Below are positions 16,578 through 24,888 of a DNA stretch of 53,217 bases, in pieces; position 1 is the stretch's first letter, and the number at the start of each line of letters is the position of its first letter. The position numbers and the translations under genes were made by a program. Source of the DNA: Cellulosilyticum sp. (GTDB lineage Bacteria; Bacillota; Clostridia; Lachnospirales; Cellulosilyticaceae); NCBI GenBank assembly GCA_017421915.1, contig JAFOHG010000065.1, positions 1 through 53,217 on the forward strand, given 5' to 3'. Under the pieces are notes generated by a model. The model saw only the letters and a list, made by a program, of their open reading frames with translations, was not told the DNA's origin and did not search any database.

Positions 16578-17489
16578 ATGGATCAAGTGGCAGTAAGAGC
16601 AGGATATGCCTGTATTAATTTATCACTAAAAGAATCATTTAGAAATTATCGTTTAGCAACTGTAGAAAAAGAAGATGAAGAAAAGATAACAGAGGTGATT
16701 TGGCATAATGTTAGGTTATTAAGGCAGATTGTAGAGTATAACATTAAACACAATATTTATGTCTATAGAATCAGTTCAGATTTAGTGCCTTTTTGTACAC
16801 ATCCTTATGTTAAAGAAATTTATAAAGAAAAAGTACTCAATAATGAAGAAATGTATCATCATTTTACAGCTATTAGAGCAATGCGCGAAGAGTATAACTT
16901 AAGGCTTAGTATTCATCCAAGTCAGTTTAATGTTTTGTCTAGTCCTAAGAAAGAGGTGGTAAGTCGTTCCATAGAAGAAATTAATGCACAAGCCCAGTGG
17001 ATTAAAGCATTAAGGGGACAAAATGTGGTGATTCATGTAGGGGGGAGTTATGGGGATAAAAAATCTGCAATGGAGCGTTTTAAAACAAATTTAAGGTATG
17101 TAGACCAAAATCTTATTTCTATAGAAAATGATGATAAGACCTATAACGTAGAGGAAGTAGTGGAGATTTGCCAACACAAAAGTTTAAAGTGGGTATACGA
17201 CTATCATCATGATCGATGCCATCCAAGTCAAGAAAAAAGGGGAGAGCAGCTCATTAAGGCTTATCCTCCTGATAAATACCATCTATCCACTGGAACCCCA
17301 CATACTGATTCAAGGCCGCATGCTGATTATATTTCAGCTAGTGATTATAAAAATTTCACAGATTTTTTAGCGACGTGTGGGATTAAGGAAGCAGATGTAA
17401 TTTTTGAAGCTAAGAAAAAAAATAAAGCTATTTTTCATATTTTAGAAGTTTGTGGAAATGGTTACTGGAAATTAGAAGAGCATAAATAG
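16578..17489 (+). CDS. uvsE: UV damage endonuclease UvsE
   Basis: Nicks DNA 5' to UV photoproducts and other lesions to start alternative excision repair. It has 303 residues with the UVDE TIM-barrel motifs: RAGYACINLSL at the N-terminus, RISSDLVPF, LSIHPSQFNVLSS, VVIHVGGSYGDK and VYDYHHDRCHPS, which carry the histidines and acids that bind the metal cluster. In Bacillus the orthologue helps spores survive UV. Here it sits 50 bases upstream of a PdaB-like deacetylase gene, another spore-associated family. The start is ATG after AGAGAGG. Confidence 0.93.
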   Translation: MDQVAVRAGYACINLSLKESFRNYRLATVEKEDEEKITEVIWHNVRLLRQIVEYNIKHNIYVYRISSDLVPFCTHPYVKEIYKEKVLNNEEMYHHFTAIRAMREEYNLRLSIHPSQFNVLSSPKKEVVSRSIEEINAQAQWIKALRGQNVVIHVGGSYGDKKSAMERFKTNLRYVDQNLISIENDDKTYNVEEVVEICQHKSLKWVYDYHHDRCHPSQEKRGEQLIKAYPPDKYHLSTGTPHTDSRPHADYISASDYKNFTDFLATCGIKEADVIFEAKKKNKAIFHILEVCGNGYWKLEEHK

Positions 17490-17541
17490 GAAAAAAATGA
17501 AAATACTAAGTTTAATAATTTAGTAGATTGGAGGCTATATC

Positions 17542-18351
17542 TTGAAAGTAACAGGAAAACAAAAAGGAAAAATCCAAAAGGTTGTAGCATTTATACTTGC
17601 AATGATAAGTTTAGCGGGTCCTTGTATATCAGCAGCTACTTATATTAAGAGAGGTTATACAAGAAATTGTATAATGAGTATAGAAGCATCAGCAAAGCAT
17701 ACTAAAAAGTTACCAATTTATTGTGTAGATACTAAAGGACAGAAAAAGGTATCGATTACATTTGATGCTGCTTGGGGAGATGAAGATGCACAGCAAATTC
17801 TAGATACGCTTAAAACGAATAATGTAAGGGCAACTTTCTTTATGGTAGGGGATTGGATGAGAAAATATCCTGACTTAGTAAAACGTATAGCAGAAGATGG
17901 ACATGATGTGGCAAATCATTCTAATAAGCATCCACATGTTAACGAGTTAAGTAAGGAGGCTGTAAAAACAGATCTTATGGGTGCACATGAAGAGATTAAA
18001 AAGATTACAGGTAAAGAATGTTTTCTTTATAGACCACCATATGGAGAATATAATGATACGGTTTTAGATGCAGCCAAGGAATGCAATTACTATACAATCC
18101 AGTGGGATGTAGATTCTATAGATTGGAAAGGGTATGAAGCGGATGTCATTGTAAAGAAAGTATTGGAGCATAAGCATTTGGGTAACGGCTCTATTATATT
18201 ACTGCATAATGGTGCTAAGCATACAGCGCAAGCATTACCAGATATTATTAAAGGGTTAAAAGAAAAAGGGTATGAGATAGTACCTATTAGTGAATTAATT
18301 TATACAAATAACTATACATTAGACCATGAAGGAAGACAACACACGACATAG
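17542..18351 (+). CDS. Polysaccharide deacetylase (NodB domain), PdaB-like
   Basis: Removes acetyl groups from N-acetylated glycans, probably peptidoglycan, outside the membrane. It has 269 residues: a basic N-terminus, one hydrophobic segment (about 14-33) as signal or anchor, then a NodB domain. The FDAAWGDED metal motif (D75) and NHSNKHPH (H126, H130) bind the metal; RPPYGEYND and LLHNGAKHT complete the site. The FDAAWG form is typical of the sporulation-linked PdaB/YlxY group, but here the HxxxH pair is intact. The start is a TTG at 17542, eight to nine bases after GGAGG. It may share a transcript with uvsE. Confidence 0.87.
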   Translation: MKVTGKQKGKIQKVVAFILAMISLAGPCISAATYIKRGYTRNCIMSIEASAKHTKKLPIYCVDTKGQKKVSITFDAAWGDEDAQQILDTLKTNNVRATFFMVGDWMRKYPDLVKRIAEDGHDVANHSNKHPHVNELSKEAVKTDLMGAHEEIKKITGKECFLYRPPYGEYNDTVLDAAKECNYYTIQWDVDSIDWKGYEADVIVKKVLEHKHLGNGSIILLHNGAKHTAQALPDIIKGLKEKGYEIVPISELIYTNNYTLDHEGRQHTT

Positions 18352-18382
18352 AGAAATAATTTAATAGAAAATGGGCATAAAA

Positions 18383-18423
18383 AGAGGTTATAGTACATAG
18401 CTTATACTATAGCCTCTAATTTT
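18383..18423 (+). terminator. terminator after deacetylase gene
   Basis: AGAGGTTATAGTA (18383-18395) pairs with TACTATAGCCTCT (18405-18417), followed by AATTTTTA. It lies beyond the end of the minus-strand Spo0E-like gene. Confidence 0.7.
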
Positions 18424-18450
18424 TATTTAAATAAGATGGGGTTTACAATA

Positions 18451-18624
18451 TTAAATAGATAATTCATCATCTATTTGGCGTTTGAATAAGGGCAACATCA
18501 AACGATCCAATTCACTACTTAATTCTATAACTTCTGGAGAGAGAAGATTGTAATTATTAGTTTCAATAACTTTAACTAGGTCTTTTTTCAGTCTTTTAAT
18601 AAGAGTAGGGGTAGAAGTTTCCAT
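18451..18624 (-). CDS. Spo0E-like aspartyl-phosphate phosphatase
   Basis: A 57-codon gene that I translated by hand; it is shorter than usual gene-calling limits. ATG is at 18624 and TAA at 18451-18453. The family core is present: an N-terminal helix (LIKRLKKDLVKVIETNN), a short turn, then the second helix with LSSELDRLM, which corresponds to the Spo0E signature SQELD (first residues S-S instead of S-Q). Spo0E proteins dephosphorylate Spo0A-P (or similar response regulators) and delay sporulation. A GTGAGG sits 11 bases before the ATG, a weak, distant ribosome site. It is convergent with the deacetylase gene. It fills most of the 475-base gap here. Confidence 0.72.
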   Translation of the reverse strand: METSTPTLIKRLKKDLVKVIETNNYNLLSPEVIELSSELDRLMLPLFKRQIDDELSI

Positions 18625-18826
18625 AAGAATCGTAGCCTCACTTTGTGGTTAGTGATTTAAAGTCAACTTCAGTGACTACTATATATTATGAGAAGGAAAT
18701 AAAAATGGTGAGTGAAAAGAATAAAAAAATAGAGGATAGGTTGTCATATTTGAAGTAGATGTTGAATAAGCTTTAAAGGGCAGACAAATTAATGAAGAAA
18801 CAAATTAGGATAAGGAGTGGGTAGAG

Positions 18827-19525
18827 ATGATAGAACATAAAATAGAAAATAATGAGGTCATTTTAATTGGTAAAGTCATTAGTGATGTAAAATTTAGCCA
18901 TAAAGTTTATGGAGAAGGGTTTTATAGTTTTGATTTACAAATTCCCAGATTAAGTGATTCTTATGACGTTTTACCAATTACTATATCAGAGAGATTATTA
19001 CCTTCTTATGGAAATATACAAGGAAAGATATTAGAATTACATGGGCAATTACGTTCTTATAATCAGTATTCAGAGGGAAAGAATAGGCTTATATTAACAG
19101 TATTTTGCTTGGAGATGCAGGAAGTTTCAGTAGGAGAGCTTTCCAAGAGTAAAAATCATATTTATCTTAATGGATACATATGTAAGAAGCCGATTTATCG
19201 TACCACACCATTTGGAAGAGAAATTACAGATTTACATTTAGCAGTAAATCGAGCATATCATAAGTCAGATTATATTCCATGTATTACTTGGGGGCGTACA
19301 GCAAGATTTTCTGAAAGCTTATTAGTAGGAGATCATATTCAAGTATGGGGACGCATTCAAAGTAGAGTTTATCAAAAGAAATTAGAGACTGGTGAAACAG
19401 TTGTAAAAACAGCTTATGAAATTTCAATTAATAAGTTAGATGTTGTTACAGAAGATAATGAGCAAGTTGAAATGATAGAACAAGAGCAGCAAGAGATAAA
19501 AGAAGAACAAAATTACATAATTTAG
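18827..19525 (+). CDS. SSB-like protein with two OB folds
   Basis: Probably binds single-stranded DNA. It has 232 residues: an N-terminal OB-like domain (about 8-105) and a C-terminal SSB-type OB domain (about 112-208) containing LAVNRAYHKSDYIPCITWG and IQVWGRIQSR. A Glu/Gln-rich acidic tail ends in EEQNYII; housekeeping SSB tails end in an acidic stretch plus Pro-Phe. I recall similar double-OB proteins in Lachnospiraceae labelled single-stranded DNA-binding protein. The ATG follows AAGGAGTGGGTAG. It is not in an operon with ribosomal genes, so it is unlikely to be the main SSB. Confidence 0.75.
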   Translation: MIEHKIENNEVILIGKVISDVKFSHKVYGEGFYSFDLQIPRLSDSYDVLPITISERLLPSYGNIQGKILELHGQLRSYNQYSEGKNRLILTVFCLEMQEVSVGELSKSKNHIYLNGYICKKPIYRTTPFGREITDLHLAVNRAYHKSDYIPCITWGRTARFSESLLVGDHIQVWGRIQSRVYQKKLETGETVVKTAYEISINKLDVVTEDNEQVEMIEQEQQEIKEEQNYII

Positions 19526-19534
19526 TGAAATAGT

Positions 19535-19585
19535 AACAAGGAGATTGCCATATATAGTTAAGTATAGGGCAATCTCTTTGTTTTT
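19535..19585 (+). terminator. intrinsic terminator after SSB-like gene
   Basis: AACAAGGAGATTGCC (19535-19549) pairs with GGCAATCTCTTTGTT (19568-19582), one G-U pair, then T residues. Confidence 0.82.
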
Positions 19586-19696
19586 GTACTTTTATGGATG
19601 ACTATAGCATATTAATAGAGATATGATATAATAATAGAGAAATAGAATATAGATAAACAGAAATAGAAATAAAAATAAAAAGGAATCTGTGAGCAA

Positions 19697-20371
19697 ATGG
19701 GGTATACAGTTGTTAGACAGAAAAGAAAAACGGTGGCTATTGTAATTGATGAACACTTTAATGTAATTGTTAAAGCACCCAATTATGTGACCAAAAAGCA
19801 AATAGAGACTCTTATACAAAAGAATGAAATTTGGATTTTAAACACCATTGAAAAGAAAAGAAAATTGATTGAAACTAAAGATTGGTATTATACAAGGAAG
19901 CTAATGTATTTAGGGCAGTACTGGCCAGTTGAAATAGTTGAATGTAGCATAAAAAGTCATAATATACCAAAGGTTGACTTTACAGATAAAGGCTTTATAA
20001 TTATTTCAGATGGAAGTGAAATCATGTCTAGAAAACTTGTAGAAGACTTCTATAGAGTACAAGCAAAAGAAAGACTTGCTCAATTAGCAAATCGATATGC
20101 CCAAATGGTAGATGTACATTTTAAAAAAATTACAATACGTAATCAAGCTACCAGATGGGGAAGCTGCTCTTCTAAAGGGAATTTATCCTTTAATTTAAAG
20201 ATACTATGTGCACCAGTAGAAATGATTGAATATGTTGTGTTACATGAGATTATGCACCTAAAACATTTTAATCATAGTAAAGCATTTTGGAAGGATATTG
20301 AAATATTAATGCCTGACTATAAGGTGCGTATGAATTACTTTAAAGAATATGGACAAAACTTTATTATATAG
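19697..20371 (+). CDS. YgjP-like (DUF45) zinc metallopeptidase-fold protein
   Basis: 224 residues. A zincin-type HEIMH motif at 183-187 is followed by HFNHSKAFWKDIEILMPDYK, the arrangement of the YgjP/DUF45 (M48-related) family; the preceding RWGSCSSKGNLSFN segment is the other family hallmark. E. coli YgjP has been reported to act on nucleotides rather than proteins, so the substrate here is open. There is no signal peptide, so it is cytosolic. It is followed after 26 bases by the adenosyltransferase gene and may be cotranscribed. The ATG follows AAAAGGAAT, a modest ribosome site. Confidence 0.85.
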   Translation: MGYTVVRQKRKTVAIVIDEHFNVIVKAPNYVTKKQIETLIQKNEIWILNTIEKKRKLIETKDWYYTRKLMYLGQYWPVEIVECSIKSHNIPKVDFTDKGFIIISDGSEIMSRKLVEDFYRVQAKERLAQLANRYAQMVDVHFKKITIRNQATRWGSCSSKGNLSFNLKILCAPVEMIEYVVLHEIMHLKHFNHSKAFWKDIEILMPDYKVRMNYFKEYGQNFII

Positions 20372-20397
20372 GATGAAGAGCTGAGGAGGAAAGAAAG

Positions 20398-20928
20398 ATG
20401 GAAAATGGACTTGTCCAAGTATACTGTGGCAAAGGTAAAGGAAAAACAACAGCAGCCATTGGACTTGGGATTAGAGCGCTAGGTAATGGTTATAAAGTTA
20501 TTATGATACAGTTCCTAAAGCACGATACAACAAGTGAATGTAAAATGATTAAGGCTTTAGAGCCAGACTTTAAAATTTTTCATTTTGAGAAAAAAAGAGG
20601 ATTTACTTGGCAACTGAATGATGAAGAAAAGCAAGAAATTAAGAGTGAAACAAGTAATGCACTTAAATTTGCAAGTAAGGTAATGGACACAGGGCAATGT
20701 GATGTTTTAATTTTAGATGAAATATTAAATTCCCTAGAATTAGGATTTGTATCTGAAGAAGAGGTTATTACATTGATTGAAAATAAATCAGATGATGTTG
20801 AACTTGTCTTAACAGGTCGTACACTTCCAGAAAGTATTGCTAATAAAGCTGATTATATTAGTCGTATTGAAAGTATAAAGCATCCAATGGATAAAGGAAT
20901 AGATGCAAGAAAAGGAATTGAATACTAA
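20398..20928 (+). CDS. cobO: Cob(I)alamin adenosyltransferase, CobA/CobO family
   Basis: Transfers the adenosyl group from ATP to cob(I)yrinic acid diamide or cobalamin, making coenzyme B12. It has 176 residues. The P-loop is GKGKGKTTAA (11-20), followed by MIQFLKHD and a Walker-B-like DVLILDEI with the ELGFVS segment, as in the CobA/BtuR/CobO group. The C-terminus has HPMDKGIDARKGIEY, the usual family end. The ATG follows GAGGAGGAAAG. No other cobalamin genes are near, so it may serve salvage. It ends at a long palindromic terminator. Confidence 0.9.
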   Translation: MENGLVQVYCGKGKGKTTAAIGLGIRALGNGYKVIMIQFLKHDTTSECKMIKALEPDFKIFHFEKKRGFTWQLNDEEKQEIKSETSNALKFASKVMDTGQCDVLILDEILNSLELGFVSEEEVITLIENKSDDVELVLTGRTLPESIANKADYISRIESIKHPMDKGIDARKGIEY

Positions 20929-20956
20929 TTTATTTAGTAAGCAATAGAAAACTGCA

Positions 20957-21012
20957 ATTTAAGAGGGAGTGTGGCGAAATTATTTATAATTTCGCCACAC
21001 TCCCTCTTAAAT
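20957..21012. terminator. 24-bp perfect palindrome, bidirectional terminator
   Basis: Arms at 20957-20980 and 20989-21012 are perfectly complementary over 24 bases with an 8-base loop (TATTTATA). The core GAGGGAGTGTGGCG is unusually GC-rich for this window. It lies between the convergent cobO and dapB genes. Confidence 0.8.
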
Positions 21013-21023
21013 GATCTTAAAAA

Positions 21024-21782
21024 CTAAGCGTCTAATAAATGATCCATATTATATAAACCAGGGGTTTTATTAACTAAGAATTGAGCTGCTTTAATAGCAC
21101 CAGTAGCAAAAACTTCTTTAGAAGTTGCTTGATGAGATAAAGTAATAAATTCATCATTTCCTGCAAATAAAATATCATGTTCACCAACAATTGTACCACC
21201 GCGAACAGCATGAATACCAATCTCTTTTACCGGTCTCTTTTCACGTACAGTACTACGGTCATAACGGTAAGTATAGGCATGATCTAAAGTTTCGTTAATC
21301 GCATCAGCAATGGCTAAAGCAGTACCACTTGGCGCATCAATTTTTTGGTTATGATGTTTTTCGATAATTTCAATATCAAAGCCACTTGTGCCTAAAATTT
21401 CAGTAGCACGTTTGGCTAGTGCAATAAGAAGGTTTACACCAAGAGACATATTAGCAGAGAAGAAGATAGGAACAGTTTGACTAGCTTCTTTTAAATAAGC
21501 AATATCCTCTTCAGATAAACCAGTTGTACAAATAACAGCTGGCTTATGATGAGCTAGACAGTAATCAATAAGAGCTCTAACAGCAACAGCAGTAGAGAAG
21601 TCAATGATAACATCTACATCAATATTACATTCATTAATATTGGAAAATACAGGATAAGTGTTTGGAACACCTAAATAAGGATCTACTCCTGCTACAATTT
21701 CTATATTTTCTTGACTATCAATAAGACGAGTAATGGCTCTACCAATTTTTCCATTACAACCATGCATTAAAACTTTTGTCAT
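21024..21782 (-). CDS. dapB: 4-hydroxy-tetrahydrodipicolinate reductase
   Basis: Reduces hydroxy-tetrahydrodipicolinate with NAD(P)H in the lysine and diaminopimelate pathway. It has 252 residues from the preferred start. The Rossmann motif is HGCNGKIGR near residue 7, and the active site is KHHNQKIDAPSGTAL. The ATG at 21791 abuts the AAAGG ribosome site, so the ATG three codons in (21782) is the likely start. It lies 43 bases downstream of dapA and is cotranscribed under the lysine riboswitch. In spore formers the pathway also supplies dipicolinate. Confidence 0.95.
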   Translation of the reverse strand: MTKVLMHGCNGKIGRAITRLIDSQENIEIVAGVDPYLGVPNTYPVFSNINECNIDVDVIIDFSTAVAVRALIDYCLAHHKPAVICTTGLSEEDIAYLKEASQTVPIFFSANMSLGVNLLIALAKRATEILGTSGFDIEIIEKHHNQKIDAPSGTALAIADAINETLDHAYTYRYDRSTVREKRPVKEIGIHAVRGGTIVGEHDILFAGNDEFITLSHQATSKEVFATGAIKAAQFLVNKTPGLYNMDHLLDA

Positions 21783-21825
21783 GTCATTCATCCTTTCTTA
21801 AGTGTCTTTGTATTTTATGTGCCAA

Positions 21826-22710
21826 TTAACCTATGATTTTAGCATTGATTAATGCTTGTTTAAGTAATGCTACGTGATCTTCTTCAAGTGTAGTAAGAGG
21901 TAATCTACAAGGTCCAGCTTCCATACCCATTAGATTAAGTGCAGCCTTAACAGGAATAGGATTTACCTCACAGAACAATGCTTTAATAAGAGGTAAGAAA
22001 TCTAATTGGATATGTAGAGCTTCTTCTCTATGACCATCTAAATAAAGTCTAACCATATCATGAGTTTGTTTTGGAGCTACATTAGATAATACGGAAATAA
22101 CACCTTTTCCACCAAGAGAGAGAAGTGGAAGAATTTGATCATCATTTCCAGAATAGATAGCAAAGTCTTCGCCACAAAGTGCAGCAATTTCAGCAACAGT
22201 AGAGATATTACCAGTTGCCTCTTTAATACCTTGGACAAAATCATATTTAGCAAGTTCAGCTACAGTTTTTGGTTGAATGGTTACGCCTGTACGACTAGGT
22301 ACACTATAAAGAATCATTGGAAGATCTACAGCGCGGCCGATAGCAGTAAAATGTTCGATTAATCCTTTTTGAGTTGCTTTATTATAATAAGGTGTAACTT
22401 GAAGCGTTGCATCTACTCCTAAAGCTTTTGCTTTTTGAGTAAGATTAATACCATGTCTTGTATCATTGCTACCTGTACCTGCAATAACAGGAACACGGCC
22501 AGCAGTACGATCTACAGCTACTTTAATACATTCTAGATGCTCATCATCTGTCATGGTAGAAGCTTCACCAGTAGTTCCGCAAATAACAATAGCATCTGTC
22601 CCATTTTCAATTTGAAAATCAATATATTCTTCTAATTTTCCAAAATTAATATCTCCATTAGCTAAAAATGGTGTAACGATTGCAACACCCGCACCTTCAA
22701 AAATTGCCAT
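21826..22710 (-). CDS. dapA: 4-hydroxy-tetrahydrodipicolinate synthase
   Basis: Condenses pyruvate with aspartate semialdehyde, the branch-point step to lysine and diaminopimelate. It has 294 residues. The Schiff-base lysine is K163 in GIKEATGN; Y135 and R140 lie in LYSVPSRTG; GTTGEAST at 45-52 binds pyruvate. The start ATG follows GGAGGATGATATT. It is the first gene of dapA-dapB and is preceded by a lysine riboswitch, so transcription should fall when lysine is abundant. Confidence 0.96.
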   Translation of the reverse strand: MAIFEGAGVAIVTPFLANGDINFGKLEEYIDFQIENGTDAIVICGTTGEASTMTDDEHLECIKVAVDRTAGRVPVIAGTGSNDTRHGINLTQKAKALGVDATLQVTPYYNKATQKGLIEHFTAIGRAVDLPMILYSVPSRTGVTIQPKTVAELAKYDFVQGIKEATGNISTVAEIAALCGEDFAIYSGNDDQILPLLSLGGKGVISVLSNVAPKQTHDMVRLYLDGHREEALHIQLDFLPLIKALFCEVNPIPVKAALNLMGMEAGPCRLPLTTLEEDHVALLKQALINAKIIG

Positions 22711-22822
22711 AATATCATCCTCCGTTTATTCATGAAATATATTTTGGTTATTTTGAAAAGATATGGTTCTTAACATTTTATTCTGTAAATGTAAAAACGT
22801 AGCTTATTCAAAATAAACCAAT

Positions 22823-23080
22823 AAAAAAACCAGCACATAGAGGCTGGCTACTACAATCATAATAACTTAAGAATAAAAGTAAAGTGGGTATGATTATACG
22901 TAGCTCTCCATCCTTATTTTAGTATAAAGGATGACAGTTGTATAGCTATTAACTAGACAACCAGGAAAAAACATTACAAGCTATTTTTTCCTTCGGCGAA
23001 TACCCCTTTCTACTTTTCTCTATTTCTCTTGAAAGAATCAAAAAGTATACTTATAGCATTCGCGCCTCTACAATTGTATC
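22823..23080 (-). ncRNA. Lysine riboswitch (L box) with terminator
   Basis: Read on the minus strand, the order of conserved elements is AGAGGCGCG (near 23072), GCCGAAGG, CTGGTTGTC and ACAACTGTCA, then GGAGAGCTAC (near 22900). All are hallmarks of the lysine aptamer. The expression platform ends in a hairpin AGCCAGC...GCTGGTT followed by seven T residues (22823-22852). The terminator arm GCCTCT can pair with the aptamer's AGAGGC, a plausible antiterminator. It lies directly upstream of dapA; lysine should cause termination. Confidence 0.92.
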
Positions 23081-23094
23081 GATTAATTGTATAA

Positions 23095-23123
23095 AATATA
23101 ACTCTAAAAAATACAAAAGTCAA
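23095..23123 (-). promoter_or_regulatory. promoter of the lysine riboswitch-dapAB transcript
   Basis: On the minus strand, TTGACT (23123-23118), 17-base spacer, TATATT (23100-23095), starting transcription just ahead of the aptamer. Confidence 0.6.
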
Positions 23124-23205
23124 TAAAATAATTTATAATTTTGTGTTGAATAAAATGACGAATTTAAAAATTACAGTTAGGCTGTAGAGGATTTATGGAG
23201 AACAT

Positions 23206-23235
23206 GTATAAAAAATAGTAAAATGTAGCATACTC
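23206..23235 (+). promoter_or_regulatory. sigma-G-like promoter of the spore protein gene
   Basis: GTATA (23206-23210), an 18-base spacer and CATACTC (23229-23235) match the forespore sigma-G pattern (GnATR, 18, CATnnTA) at all but the last -10 base. This is inference from the motif and the gene's family. Confidence 0.45.
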
Positions 23236-23266
23236 TAAAAGATTTTAGTATTAGAGGAGACGAGTT

Positions 23267-23491
23267 ATGAAAAAAGAACAGACTACTAATAAAGCAAAAT
23301 TATTTGATGCACTATCTCCAGAAGATAAGATGAAACTTGAGATTGCTGAAGAGCTTGGGCTTTTAGATAAAATTCAAGAAGGTGGTTGGAAAGCGCTCAG
23401 TGCTAAAGAAACGGGTAAAATTGGCGGTCTTATGACTAAGAAAAAAAGAGAGCTTAATAAGTTAAAAGAGCAAGAAAATACAATTGAATAA
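23267..23491 (+). CDS. Small acid-soluble spore protein, alpha/beta type
   Basis: Coats spore DNA and protects it, then is degraded at germination. It has 74 residues. The first conserved block is KLEIAEELGLLDKI, which contains the germination-protease cleavage region around EIAEEL. The second is LSAKETGKIGGLMTKKKREL, the DNA-contact signature of the family in its clostridial form. The N-terminus is Lys/Thr-rich. The ATG follows AGAGGAGACGAGTT. It is monocistronic, divergent from dapA, with a sigma-G-like promoter and its own terminator, as expected for a forespore gene. Confidence 0.88.
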   Translation: MKKEQTTNKAKLFDALSPEDKMKLEIAEELGLLDKIQEGGWKALSAKETGKIGGLMTKKKRELNKLKEQENTIE

Positions 23492-23503
23492 AAAGGATAA
23501 AAA

Positions 23504-23556
23504 GAAAGACTGTAGCTTAGTTTATTGAATAAATAGATAGGGCTACAGTCTTTAAT
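23504..23556 (+). terminator. intrinsic terminator after spore protein gene
   Basis: GAAAGACTGTAGC pairs with GCTACAGTCTTTA (23542-23554); the loop is 25 bases and the T run is weak. Confidence 0.65.
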
Positions 23557-23619
23557 TTATATAGGTGGCTACAAAAAGAATATAGGGTTTAATATACCTT
23601 TTGTGCCTAATATATTACG

Positions 23620-24888
23620 TTAGCGCGCTTCATTAATGGTGATACGAAGCCTATTAATACGATTGTTAACAGTTTCCTCAATTTTAAAGGTCAGTTCATT
23701 AAAAGTAATTTCCTCACCTGAATCTGGGAAGCGATCAAATAGACCTATGACAAAACCACCGATAGAATCAAAATCTTCTGAAGTAATGCGAAGGTTAAGT
23801 TCCTCGTTAATATCAGGGATACGGGAGCTACCATCTACCACATACTCACCATCTTTGATTTTGATAACATCTTCAACGACTTGGTCATACTCATCATCAA
23901 TATCTCCAACGATTTCCTCAATTAAATCTTCCATGCTGACAAGTCCGGAAGTACCACCATATTCATCTAAGACAATGGCAACACCAATTTTCTGACTGCG
24001 CATTTCTTTAAAGAGTTCGTCATTATTTTTAAATTCATGAACAAAATAAGCATCTCGTAAGTAATCAGAGGTTTTAAATTGCATTTTATCAATGTTATTA
24101 AGGATTAAATCTTTAATATGCAAGATACCAATAATATGATCTAAAGAATCCTTATAAACAGGCATTCTTGAAAATTGTTCTTTTTTATACAATTCAATAA
24201 TGTCGTTATAAGTAGAGTCGATATCAATTGCAATCATATCTGTACGTGGAATCATAATATCTTTTGCACAAGATTGTCCAAAATCAAACACATTATTAAT
24301 CATTTCTTTTTCTTCTGTCTCAATAACACCTTCTTCGTGGCTGACATTTAAAATCGTTTTAAGTTCATCAGCTGTGATAAAAGGTTTACTTGCATCAGGG
24401 TTTCCACCTAATAATTTAATAAGCGTATTAGTAATAAACATCAGTATGGTTACAACTGGGCTAAAGATTTTAACGATTATTGAAATAGGTGAAACAACTA
24501 ATAATGCAATTTTTTGAGCATTTTGAGTAGATAATGATTTAGGTGTAATTTCACCAAAGATTAAAACGAGTAAGGTCATAACACCAGTAGCAATTCCTAC
24601 GCCAATTCCGCTAGAAGAACCACCAGAAAGGCCAATAGCTATCATAGTAGCTAGAGAGGAAGCCATAATATTAACAAGGTTATTACCTACTAGTATAGAA
24701 CCTAAAAGTTTATTAGGGTCTTCTAAAAGTTTATCTAGTTTATCTGCTCCTTTAATATTTTGCTCAATCATGTAACGTACGTCTAACTTACTAAGTGCCA
24801 TTAAAGCTGTTTCAGAAGCAGAGAAAAAGCCTGAAGCAAGTAGCAATAACGCTAGACAAATAATCTGTACCGATAACGATGGGTCCAA
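23620..24888 (-). CDS. CNNM/CorC (HlyC) family membrane protein with CBS pair
   Basis: Probably a cytoplasmic-membrane divalent cation (magnesium) transport or efflux factor; older annotations call it hemolysin-like. It has 422 residues: a DUF21/CNNM domain with about four hydrophobic segments (1-180), a pair of CBS domains (about 205-325; IMIPRTDMIAID and GVAIVLDEYGGTSGLVS are typical), and a C-terminal CorC/HlyC domain with SIGGFVIGLFDRFPDSGE. The start is a TTG at 24888, ten bases after AGGAGAG; no upstream ATG is better. It stands alone, divergent from a methyltransferase gene. The 272-base gap upstream shows nothing clear. Confidence 0.88.
   Translation of the reverse strand: MDPSLSVQIICLALLLLASGFFSASETALMALSKLDVRYMIEQNIKGADKLDKLLEDPNKLLGSILVGNNLVNIMASSLATMIAIGLSGGSSSGIGVGIATGVMTLLVLIFGEITPKSLSTQNAQKIALLVVSPISIIVKIFSPVVTILMFITNTLIKLLGGNPDASKPFITADELKTILNVSHEEGVIETEEKEMINNVFDFGQSCAKDIMIPRTDMIAIDIDSTYNDIIELYKKEQFSRMPVYKDSLDHIIGILHIKDLILNNIDKMQFKTSDYLRDAYFVHEFKNNDELFKEMRSQKIGVAIVLDEYGGTSGLVSMEDLIEEIVGDIDDEYDQVVEDVIKIKDGEYVVDGSSRIPDINEELNLRITSEDFDSIGGFVIGLFDRFPDSGEEITFNELTFKIEETVNNRINRLRITINEAR

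Noticed and set aside
18703-18756. 17-codon reading frame with a GGAA ribosome-like site
   Set aside because: Too short, low complexity (Lys/Glu) and no family resemblance.
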